A DNA stretch of 57,852 nt, from the NCBI RefSeq assembly GCF_013036045.1, contig NZ_WTPX01000011.1, positions 1-57,852 of the forward strand, given 5' to 3'. The translations under genes and the position numbers were made by a program. This document shows positions 42,233-49,985 of the stretch, piece after piece; position 1 is the first letter of the stretch, and every line of letters starts with the position of its first letter. The notes under the pieces are model-generated. The model did no database searches. It saw nothing but the letters and a program-made list of their open reading frames with translations, and had not been told where the DNA came from. This stretch comes from Alienimonas chondri. GTDB taxonomy: Bacteria; Planctomycetota; Planctomycetia; Planctomycetales; Planctomycetaceae.

Positions 42233-44511
42233 TGAGCAGACGACACCTTGACCTTGCGCTGCTGCTTACTTGCGCGACCTTTGGCGGGGTCTGTGCGGGG
42301 GCGCCGGCGTTCGCCCAGTCCGGCAGCGAGTCCCGAGCGGAGTCGGACGACCTCGAATGCGTGATCGACGACCGTTGGGTCGGCGGGCAGCGGGGCGGGT
42401 ACTGGCCGGTGCGGATTGCGCTGACGAATCGCGGGGCGGCGTGCGCGGTGACCGCGGCGTACCTCCCCTATCAACCGCGGCGGGGCGGCGGCGTGATGCC
42501 GACGGTGACCCGCACCGTCGCCCTGCCGGCCGGAGCGGACACGCGATTCACCCTGCCGGTGCCCCTGACCGCTCGCCGGGGCGACGGCGAGATCGTGATC
42601 GTCGCGGACCCGCTCCCGGAGGACGGCGTCGTCGCCGCCGACCCCCGCAGCGACGACGACCTGCTGGACGCGGCGATCCGAGAGCTCTCTCATGAAGTGC
42701 ACCCCCCGGGGGCGGACAACAATGCCATCCGTACCCCGGCGGTGCTGATCCTGGAGGCGACCCCCTTCGATCAAGACGCCTTCGCCCATGCGGCGGCGGT
42801 GACGGTCTCGGAGGTGGAGGCTGATTCTAGTCGAGACGCGAATCGACGGACCTCCGCGGGCAACCGCGGCGACGTACTCGTCCTGTCGCCCGAGGCGTTG
42901 CCCGAGACTTGGTTGGGCTTCACGACCGTGGACCTCATCGTGGTCGACGGTTCTCGACTGTCGGAGCTTTCCGAAGGGATTGTGCAGAGCCTCAGAACCT
43001 GGACCGCCGCGGGCGGGACGCTGGTCGTCGCCGACGCGATGCGGAGCGACGCCGACCCCGTTCCCGACGGGATCGAGTCCTTGCTGGGGGCCAAGGCTGG
43101 GAGCGAGAACTGGGCTGCGATTGCAAAGGACGGCGGCGGGAATCGCACCGGCCAGTACGACCCGGAAGAGACGCGTCGGATCGTGCGGGGGTTGATGGAT
43201 CGATTCGGCGGTCGAAGAAGCCCCGGATTCGACGCGGAAGGGGCCGATTCGAGGATGTTGCTGCGACCGTCTCCCCCGGCTGGATTGGCTCCGAGGCGTC
43301 AGGCCGTGGGCGGCGGTCGGGTCTATCTCCTCGCAGCGGACGGGGGCGGCGCGGACGACTGGTATGCGGTGCTTCAGGATCTGGGGCCGGATCGGCTGCT
43401 CGTCGCGGATCGCTTCGGCGTCGGAGCCCGCGGACCGAACGAAGAATTTCTGGAGTTCCTGATCCCCGGGGTCCGCGGCGTGCCGGTCGGGACGCTCGTG
43501 GCGCTCATCACGCTGTTCGTGGTCGCCATCGGGCCGGTGAACTATCTGATTCTGCGGCGACGACATCAGGTGGGGCGGTTGGCGCTGACCGTCCCGCTCA
43601 TCGCTGCGGCGACCGCGGGGACGCTGCTGGCCTATTCGACCGTCATGCACGGTTTCGGGACGAAGGTTCGGCAGTTCGCGGTCACATCGCACGACGACGC
43701 TGCGAATCAGGCCGTGGAATGGACGCGGACGGCGGTGTTCGCCCCCCACACTCCCGGCGCCGGGCTGACGTTCTCCCCGGAGACCGCCGTATTTCCTCTC
43801 GCTCCGCCGGGGCCGAACATCGGCGGCGGCCGCATCGACTGGACGAGCGGTCAAACCTGGTCGGGAGACGCCTTCCGCGGACGCACGCGGACCCAATTCG
43901 TGACCGTCTCCCCCCGTCCCGAACGCGGGCGGCTGACGGTCGAGTGGGCAAACGGCCGGCCCACGGTCGTCAACGGATACGACTCCGACTTCGCGATGCT
44001 CGTGCTGTCGGACGACGCAGGCCGCGTGTACCACGGCGTCGACCTTCCCGCCGGCGGATCGGGCACGCTTCGGTTGATCGACGGAGACGATCAATTCGCC
44101 TGGCGGGAACGCCTGGATCTCCTCCTGCCGCAGCCCCTGCCGGGGATGGAGGAAGGGCAAGACGATCTGCTGAACGAGTTCCCCATGCTGCATTCCGACC
44201 CCGAGACGAACGCCAGCTTCAAAGCGTCGCTGGCATACCGAACCGCATCGAGCATTCGCGGATTGAACGAACACACCGAGGCGATCGACGGCTTCGAGGA
44301 AGCTCCGCTGATCTCGGAGCCCCGCGGGGCGTTCGTCGCCCTGCTGGAGGAACCCGCGCTGACGGAGTTCGGCGGCGAACCGGTCGACGCCCGCGGCGGC
44401 GCCCACCTGCTGATCGGCCGCACGCAATCCGCGTCTGAGACACGCTCAGCCGAGACGCGTTCGGAGGAACCGCGTGGTTCGATCTCGGTCCGGCGGCCGG
44501 GGGCGGAGTGA
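42232..44511 (+). CDS. Large secreted/membrane-anchored protein of the MoxR cluster
   Basis: This 759-residue protein has a signal peptide of about 28 residues, then a beta-rich periplasmic region of about 390 residues. That region includes a Rossmann-like half (VLILEATPFD, VDLIVVDGSRL, GGTLVVADAM) resembling the class I glutamine amidotransferase-like domains in such clusters. Two helices flank the GPVNYLILRRRHQVG turn (about 421-470); another beta-rich domain of about 280 residues follows. No catalytic Cys-His pair is clear. Its place between MoxR and the ABC genes suggests an envelope partner of the transporter. Function is not known. Confidence 0.75.
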   Translation: MSRRHLDLALLLTCATFGGVCAGAPAFAQSGSESRAESDDLECVIDDRWVGGQRGGYWPVRIALTNRGAACAVTAAYLPYQPRRGGGVMPTVTRTVALPAGADTRFTLPVPLTARRGDGEIVIVADPLPEDGVVAADPRSDDDLLDAAIRELSHEVHPPGADNNAIRTPAVLILEATPFDQDAFAHAAAVTVSEVEADSSRDANRRTSAGNRGDVLVLSPEALPETWLGFTTVDLIVVDGSRLSELSEGIVQSLRTWTAAGGTLVVADAMRSDADPVPDGIESLLGAKAGSENWAAIAKDGGGNRTGQYDPEETRRIVRGLMDRFGGRRSPGFDAEGADSRMLLRPSPPAGLAPRRQAVGGGRVYLLAADGGGADDWYAVLQDLGPDRLLVADRFGVGARGPNEEFLEFLIPGVRGVPVGTLVALITLFVVAIGPVNYLILRRRHQVGRLALTVPLIAAATAGTLLAYSTVMHGFGTKVRQFAVTSHDDAANQAVEWTRTAVFAPHTPGAGLTFSPETAVFPLAPPGPNIGGGRIDWTSGQTWSGDAFRGRTRTQFVTVSPRPERGRLTVEWANGRPTVVNGYDSDFAMLVLSDDAGRVYHGVDLPAGGSGTLRLIDGDDQFAWRERLDLLLPQPLPGMEEGQDDLLNEFPMLHSDPETNASFKASLAYRTASSIRGLNEHTEAIDGFEEAPLISEPRGAFVALLEEPALTEFGGEPVDARGGAHLLIGRTQSASETRSAETRSEEPRGSISVRRPGAE

Positions 44512-45542
44512 TGACCTCGATCGAGACCGTTTCGTCCGCGACCGCTGGCGGGCTGTTGATGAACGGCGCCCCGCCCTCGCTGGAAGTGCGATCTCTGACA
44601 CGGCGGTTCGGAAAGCTCAAGGCGGTGGACGACGTGAGCTTCGTCGCCTGGCCCGGTCAGGTAATCGGCTTCATCGGCCCGAACGGGGCCGGCAAGACCA
44701 CGACGATGCGGATTCTCGCCACGCTGGACACCCCCACCGAGGGCGATGCCTTCGTCTGCGGCAAGAGCGTGATCGACGACGCCGACGCCGTCCGGGCCAA
44801 GCTGGGCTTCATGCCGGACGGGTTCGGCAAATATCCGAACATGTCCGTCGTCGAATATCTCGACTTCTTCGCTCGCGCCTATGGCCTGACCGGCGCCGCT
44901 CGACGAGACGCAGTCGAACGCGTGCTGGTCTTCACGGAACTCCGCCGCATCGCTCACAAGAGCGTCACGGAACTCAGCAAAGGCATGGGGCAGCGGTTGG
45001 GGCTGGGCCGCACGCTGGTGCACGATCCGGAGGTGCTGATTCTGGACGAACCGGCCGCCGGACTCGATCCGCGCGCCCGGGTTGAACTGCGGGAACTGAT
45101 CGCCCTGTTGGCCCGCGATCTGAACAAGACGGTGCTGATTTCCTCCCACATCCTCACGGAACTGGGCGAGATCTGCGACGCGGCGGCGATCATCGAGGCG
45201 GGCCGCATTCTGGTCTCCGGCACGGTCGAGGAGATTCGCGCCGCCCGCCGCACGAAGGCCGCCGCGAAGGTCGAGGGCGGCGTCTCCGGCGGGGCGGCGA
45301 TGGCGGTCCGCACGCTGGGCGAGCCGGCGGAGGCCGTCCGATGGCTGCTGCAACAACCCGGCGTGACCGCCGCCGCGGAGGCCGGTCGGGCCGCCGGGTT
45401 CACCTTTGACGGTGAAGATGCCGAACGGGCGGCGCTGCTGCGGAACATGCTCACGGCGGGCTTCGACGTGACCGAGTTCGCCGCCGAGACGGAGAGCCTC
45501 GAGGACGCCTTCATGGCTCTGACCGAAGGGATTACCCAGTGA
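44511..45542 (+). CDS. ABC-2-type transporter ATP-binding protein
   Basis: This 343-residue ABC ATPase has Walker A GPNGAGKTT, the signature LSKGMGQRLGLGR, Walker B VLILDEPAAGLDP and a switch His in ISSHILTELGE. The signature reads LSKGM instead of LSGGQ, as often in ABC-2 exporters. The C-terminal 90 residues form the accessory domain of this class. The ATG at 44511 shares its A with the upstream TGA; GTG 44508 is also possible. It would power the permease that follows in a GTGA overlap. Confidence 0.93.
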   Translation: MTSIETVSSATAGGLLMNGAPPSLEVRSLTRRFGKLKAVDDVSFVAWPGQVIGFIGPNGAGKTTTMRILATLDTPTEGDAFVCGKSVIDDADAVRAKLGFMPDGFGKYPNMSVVEYLDFFARAYGLTGAARRDAVERVLVFTELRRIAHKSVTELSKGMGQRLGLGRTLVHDPEVLILDEPAAGLDPRARVELRELIALLARDLNKTVLISSHILTELGEICDAAAIIEAGRILVSGTVEEIRAARRTKAAAKVEGGVSGGAAMAVRTLGEPAEAVRWLLQQPGVTAAAEAGRAAGFTFDGEDAERAALLRNMLTAGFDVTEFAAETESLEDAFMALTEGITQ

Positions 45543-47206
45543 GCGTCGCCACGGCCTCGCCGCAAACGAGCGCTCCCGCCGGGAGCGTCCCCGCCGACGA
45601 CGGCGAGCCGGGGCGGCTGAACGCCGGCCTGGACCGCGGCGGCGATCTGCTCAATCCGATCCTCATGAAGGAGGTCCGGCAGAGCTTCAAGTCGAAGCAG
45701 TTTCTCGGCTCGTTCTGGGCGCTGCTGGGAATCTGTTGGCTGATCGGCAGTTGCGGACTGCTGTTCGCCGGCGAGGCGGTCGAGTTCGGCGCGGTCGGCG
45801 GGGCGTTCTTTACCCTGTTTTACAGCGTCTTGGCCTTCGCGGTGCTGTTGCTGGTGCCCTACGGGGCCTATCGCAGCGTATTGAACGAACGACTGGAGAA
45901 GACTTGGGAGGTGTTGAGCATCACCGCCCTCTCCCCGCGTCAGATCGTGTTGGGCAAGATCGCCTGTGCGGCGATGCAGATGCTCGTGTACTACAGCGCG
46001 GTCGCCCCGTTCATCGCGTTCTGTGCGCTGTTGCAGGGGTTTGATCCGCGGACGGCGGCGTTCTTCCTCGTCGCGACCGCGTGGGGAGCGATCGTCGCCA
46101 GCAGCTTCGCCGTCATGCTGGCCGCGGTGGTGCGGCAGAAGGTCTGGCAGGGATTGCTGGCGGGGGCGTTGGGGTCGGCGCTGTTCGGCGGCGTCTGGGT
46201 CTACATCGGCAGCGCATTCAGCGGGGCGCTCCTGCAGCCGTTGCCCTTCTCGGAACCGGCGTTCCAGTGGTCGGTCGTCGCGTTGGCGGTCGTCAGCGGC
46301 AGCTACGTCGTCCTCTTCGTCAATGCGGCGTCGGCGGGGTTGACGTTCGAGGCCGACAACCGCTCGACGGCGGTGCGGGTCACCGTCACGGTGCAATTCT
46401 GGCTGATGGTCGCCGGGGCGATTGCGGTCTATTTCACCCGCCCGGACCTGCTGCAAGCGGTCCCGCTGGGGACGGCCGTCGCGCTGGCTCTAACGCATTG
46501 GCTGTTCTGGGGCGTGGTGTTCGCCGCGGAGCCGGACCGTCTCAGCCGTCGCGTCCGTCGCCAAACGCCGCGTGTGCGGGCGCTCCGGCTACTCGCGACG
46601 CCGTGGCTGCCGGGCGGATCGCGGGGCGTGCTGCTGGTCTGGCTCCACCTCGCCGTCCTGGCGGGCTTGGCGGGTTGGATTCGCGTGGCCCGGGCGCCGG
46701 CCTTGGCGGCACGCATCGGCCGGCCGGGCGCGGAGGTGAATGCTCTCTCCGACCTGCCGAGCGCCTTGCTGGCCCGCGATCCGTGGACGCAGATCGTTTT
46801 TTGCGGGCTGTGTTACGTGCTGATCTACGTCGGCCTGTGCGGAGCGGTCATGCGGCTCGGGTCGGCGCTCCTGCGAGACTTCCCGCCGACCGCCGCGCGA
46901 CTGATCGTGCTGATCCTCGGGCCGATGGGGCTGATTCCCCCGGTCGCCGCCCGCATGATGAAATTCGTGGGGAACGACGAGGCCACCGCGCTGGATGCCC
47001 TGACGCCGATGTTGCTGATCCCGGAACTGCTCGGCCGCGGGGCCGGCCCGGGACATATCGCGTTGCTGGGGGGCCTCGCCGCGGCGGCGGTCGCGGTGAA
47101 TCTGCCGTTCGTGTTCCGGCAGCTCATGGATCTGCTCGGCCCCCGGACGCCGGCGACCGCGGAAGCGACCGCCGGGGCGTCCGCGATCGGCGGGCCGGTC
47201 GCATGA
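45539..47206 (+). CDS. ABC-2-type transporter permease
   Basis: This 555-residue membrane protein has about 12 hydrophobic segments. It is the partner of the preceding ATPase. It begins with the ABC-2 type NPILMKEVRQSFKSKQFLGSFW motif at the first helix and has a TWEVLSITALSPRQIVLGKI coupling segment near residue 130. The length, about twice a single ABC-2 permease, suggests fused or extra helices. It overlaps its neighbours at both ends (GTGA and ATGA), so it is strongly tied to the module. The substrate is unknown. Confidence 0.87.
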   Translation: MSVATASPQTSAPAGSVPADDGEPGRLNAGLDRGGDLLNPILMKEVRQSFKSKQFLGSFWALLGICWLIGSCGLLFAGEAVEFGAVGGAFFTLFYSVLAFAVLLLVPYGAYRSVLNERLEKTWEVLSITALSPRQIVLGKIACAAMQMLVYYSAVAPFIAFCALLQGFDPRTAAFFLVATAWGAIVASSFAVMLAAVVRQKVWQGLLAGALGSALFGGVWVYIGSAFSGALLQPLPFSEPAFQWSVVALAVVSGSYVVLFVNAASAGLTFEADNRSTAVRVTVTVQFWLMVAGAIAVYFTRPDLLQAVPLGTAVALALTHWLFWGVVFAAEPDRLSRRVRRQTPRVRALRLLATPWLPGGSRGVLLVWLHLAVLAGLAGWIRVARAPALAARIGRPGAEVNALSDLPSALLARDPWTQIVFCGLCYVLIYVGLCGAVMRLGSALLRDFPPTAARLIVLILGPMGLIPPVAARMMKFVGNDEATALDALTPMLLIPELLGRGAGPGHIALLGGLAAAAVAVNLPFVFRQLMDLLGPRTPATAEATAGASAIGGPVA

Positions 47207-48093
47207 CCGCAGCCCCCGCCCTTCCCGCAGCCGATCCGGTGACGACGGACCCGGACGTGCTCGCGGTCGCGGCCCGGTACACGCTTTCCGGCCCCCCGCC
47301 CCGGGCCGGCGGGGCCGTCGGGGAGCGGGTCGGTCGCACCGCCGGCAGCGGCTTGGAGTTCCGCGAACACCGCCGCTATCTGCCCGGGGACGACGTCCGT
47401 CATCTCGACTGGGCGGCCTTCGCGCGGACCGACGTGCCCATCGTGCAGGTGTTTCGCGAAGAAGTGGCCCGTGACACCGCCGTCTGGCTGGACGGCTCCG
47501 CGTCGATGGGCTGCGACCCGGAGAAGAGCCGACTCGCCCGCTCCCTCGCGGCGGCCTGCTGGCGAATGGCCGCGGCGTCCGGCGATCGGCCGACGTTGCA
47601 CCTTCTGAGCGAAACGAACCGTCCCGACCCCCGCGGACGCTCCCTCGATTCGCTGGACGGCCCCGTGTTCAGCGGCCGCGGCTCCCTCGTCGAACTCGCG
47701 GCGCAACACGGATTGCCGGCGACTGGGCGGGGCGTGCGGGTGATCGTCAGCGATTTTCTTTTCCCGCATGACCCGGACGCGTTGGTCCGTCGACTCGCCC
47801 GGGGAACGGACGCGGCGACGCTGATCCAGATCCTCAGCTCATTCGAGGCGGATCCGCCGGAATTGGGCGGCCGCCGATTGACCGACCCGGAGGCGGACGA
47901 AGCCGCGGAGGTGACGCTCGACCGTCCCGCCGTCGCCGCCTATCGAGCGCGGCTGAGAGCGTTGATCGACGGCCTCGCGAGGGCCTGCCGTTCGCACGGG
48001 GCCACGTTCGCCACGCTCGTCGCCGGGCCGAATCTGAACGAACTGTGCCGGTCGACGCTGGTGCCCGCCGGGGCGTTGGGGGTCCGCCGTTGA
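47203..48093 (+). CDS. DUF58 family protein with vWA-like MIDAS
   Basis: This 296-residue DUF58 protein shows the core DUF58 motif LEFREHRRYLPGDDVRHLDW (about residues 47-66). A von Willebrand A-like domain with MIDAS WLDGSASMG and IVSDFLFPHD follows. DUF58 proteins accompany MoxR ATPases and are thought to act as adaptors. The upstream open frame was ignored in favour of ATG 47203, which overlaps the permease stop as ATGA and gives the usual family length. The stop overlaps the TTG of the BatA-type gene. Confidence 0.9.
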   Translation: MTAAPALPAADPVTTDPDVLAVAARYTLSGPPPRAGGAVGERVGRTAGSGLEFREHRRYLPGDDVRHLDWAAFARTDVPIVQVFREEVARDTAVWLDGSASMGCDPEKSRLARSLAAACWRMAAASGDRPTLHLLSETNRPDPRGRSLDSLDGPVFSGRGSLVELAAQHGLPATGRGVRVIVSDFLFPHDPDALVRRLARGTDAATLIQILSSFEADPPELGGRRLTDPEADEAAEVTLDRPAVAAYRARLRALIDGLARACRSHGATFATLVAGPNLNELCRSTLVPAGALGVRR

Positions 48094-49958
48094 TCTCGTT
48101 TGCGAATCCTTGGGGACTGCTGGGGCTGTTGGCGGTCCCGGCCGTGCTCTGGCTCCATCTGTATCGCGTTCGGTTCCCGCCGATGGCCGTCGGCGGGCTC
48201 TTCCTGTGGGACGATGCGATCCGGCGTCCTGCCGGCGGACGGACGCGGGATCGACTGCGATCGACGGCGAGCCTCTGGCTCGAATTATTTGCCGCGCTGG
48301 CCCTCGGGCTGCTGCTCGGCGGGCCGCGGGTGAGTTGGGAAACGACGGCGCCGCACCTCGTCGTGGCGTTGGACGGCTCCGCCTCGATGGGAGCCACGGC
48401 CGCACCGCCGGCGGGCGACGAAGCGGCGCCGACCTTCCGGGACGCCGCTCTCGCGGAGCTTCGAGAGCGCGCCTCCGCGAAGGGCGGCCGCACGCTGCTG
48501 ACCGTGATCGAGACCGGCGACCGTCCCCGCGTGGTCGGCGGGCCCCGTCGGCCCTGGAGAGCGGTGCTGGAGGAACTCGCCGCTCGCCCCGCTCCGACGC
48601 GGCCGCGGCATGAGTTCGCCCCCTCGCTGGATCTCGCCGCCCGTCTCGTTGCGGACGGCGGCGAGATTTTGCTGCTGACCGACCGCGATCCTCGGTCGCT
48701 CGAGTTCTCGGAGGACACGACGGCGGTCTCGGTCGGCGCTCCGAGACCGAACGTCGTTCTCCTCGCCGCCGACCGCCGCCCGAGCGACGGGGCCGCCGGG
48801 GAGGAGTTGTTTTTGCGATGGACGGCGTTCGGCCGCGTCGGCCCGGTGACCGTCACGGTCCGGGACGACGCCGGCGAATCGCTCTTCCGGCGGACGATCC
48901 CCTCGGCGTCGGGCGAGTCCGTCACCAACGCCGTCCCGCTGCCGCCGCTCGTCGCGAACCAGCCGGTGACGGTGCGACTGACCGCGGCGGAGGATGCTCT
49001 TGAGGCCGATTCGATGGCCGTGCTGCTCCCCTCGCCGGCTCGCCCCGTGCGCGTCGCGGTCTCGCTTCCCCCCGGACGGACGCGGACCGCAATCGAGCGC
49101 GCCGTCGCTGCCCTGCCGAACGTGATCCGCACAGACTTAGACGCCGCCGACCTGCGATTCGTCTCGCCCGACCCGCTCGCCAGCGACGGCGGCTCGTCCT
49201 GGCTCGTCGTCGTCGGTTCGCTGCCTGGAGAGGGCGAAGCGATCGACACGGCCGGTCCGTTCCTCATCGACCGGGCGGACCCGCTGGCCGCGGGGGTGTC
49301 GCTCGCCGGCGCCGTGTGGGGCGGCGCCGGACAGGGGACGGCTTTGACGCGGGAGGACGGCACTTTCCGGCCCATTTCGCCCGTGATCGCTGCGGGAGAT
49401 CGAGTGTTGGCGGGCCGGGTCGTCGGCGCCGACGGCGTGTTCGTGCTGAACGTCGATGCTGCTCGGGGAACGCTGGCGAACACGCCGGACTGGCCGATTC
49501 TCCTTTCCAATCTCGTCGAGGCCCGCCGCGCCGCGTTGCCGGGACCGGATCGGGCGAACCTGCGCGTGGGCGAGTCAGCCCGACTGACGCTGACGGAGCG
49601 GCAACACACTGCGGATGGTCCATTGGTCCTGCGGTCCCTCGAAGGGAGCGAGCGAATCGAACTCCCCCGCGAGCGGACGATGATCATCGCTCCGCCGGGC
49701 GTCGGACTGTGGAGCGTGTGGAACGGCGGCGCGAACGGCGAGGACGGCGGCAGACCGGAACTGGCGCGGTTTGCGGTGCGGCTCGCGGACCCGCGGGAGG
49801 GGGATCTCACCTCGCTCGCCTCCGGCGTCGTGGAGCCGGACGCTGAGGACGCCGCGGGCACGACGGTCGACGACCCCGCCCCGTGGCTCGTCGCCCTGCT
49901 GGCGGTCGCGGCCCTGGCGGCGTTCGTCGGCGACTGGTGGGCCACGCGGCCGGCTTGA
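48090..49958 (+). CDS. BatA-type von Willebrand A membrane protein
   Basis: This 622-residue protein opens with the BatA N-terminal domain (FANPWGLLGLLAVPAVLWLHLYRVRFP). A second helix at about 70-90, a vWA MIDAS in VALDGSASMG (about 105), a further alpha/beta part to about 210 and beta-sandwich regions follow, closed by a C-terminal helix (about 600-618). The start is taken as TTG 48090 in a TTGA overlap because the BatA domain begins there; a frame open to 48045 exists. Predicted in the inner membrane with its domains on the periplasmic side. Confidence 0.85.
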   Translation: MISFANPWGLLGLLAVPAVLWLHLYRVRFPPMAVGGLFLWDDAIRRPAGGRTRDRLRSTASLWLELFAALALGLLLGGPRVSWETTAPHLVVALDGSASMGATAAPPAGDEAAPTFRDAALAELRERASAKGGRTLLTVIETGDRPRVVGGPRRPWRAVLEELAARPAPTRPRHEFAPSLDLAARLVADGGEILLLTDRDPRSLEFSEDTTAVSVGAPRPNVVLLAADRRPSDGAAGEELFLRWTAFGRVGPVTVTVRDDAGESLFRRTIPSASGESVTNAVPLPPLVANQPVTVRLTAAEDALEADSMAVLLPSPARPVRVAVSLPPGRTRTAIERAVAALPNVIRTDLDAADLRFVSPDPLASDGGSSWLVVVGSLPGEGEAIDTAGPFLIDRADPLAAGVSLAGAVWGGAGQGTALTREDGTFRPISPVIAAGDRVLAGRVVGADGVFVLNVDAARGTLANTPDWPILLSNLVEARRAALPGPDRANLRVGESARLTLTERQHTADGPLVLRSLEGSERIELPRERTMIIAPPGVGLWSVWNGGANGEDGGRPELARFAVRLADPREGDLTSLASGVVEPDAEDAAGTTVDDPAPWLVALLAVAALAAFVGDWWATRPA

Positions 49959-49985
49959 ATCGCTCCGGCCCGCTACATTTGCCGC

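Noticed and set aside
46081-47202. Open frame extending the DUF58 protein upstream
   Set aside because: It lies inside the ABC permease gene and is Arg/Gly/Pro-rich shadow sequence.
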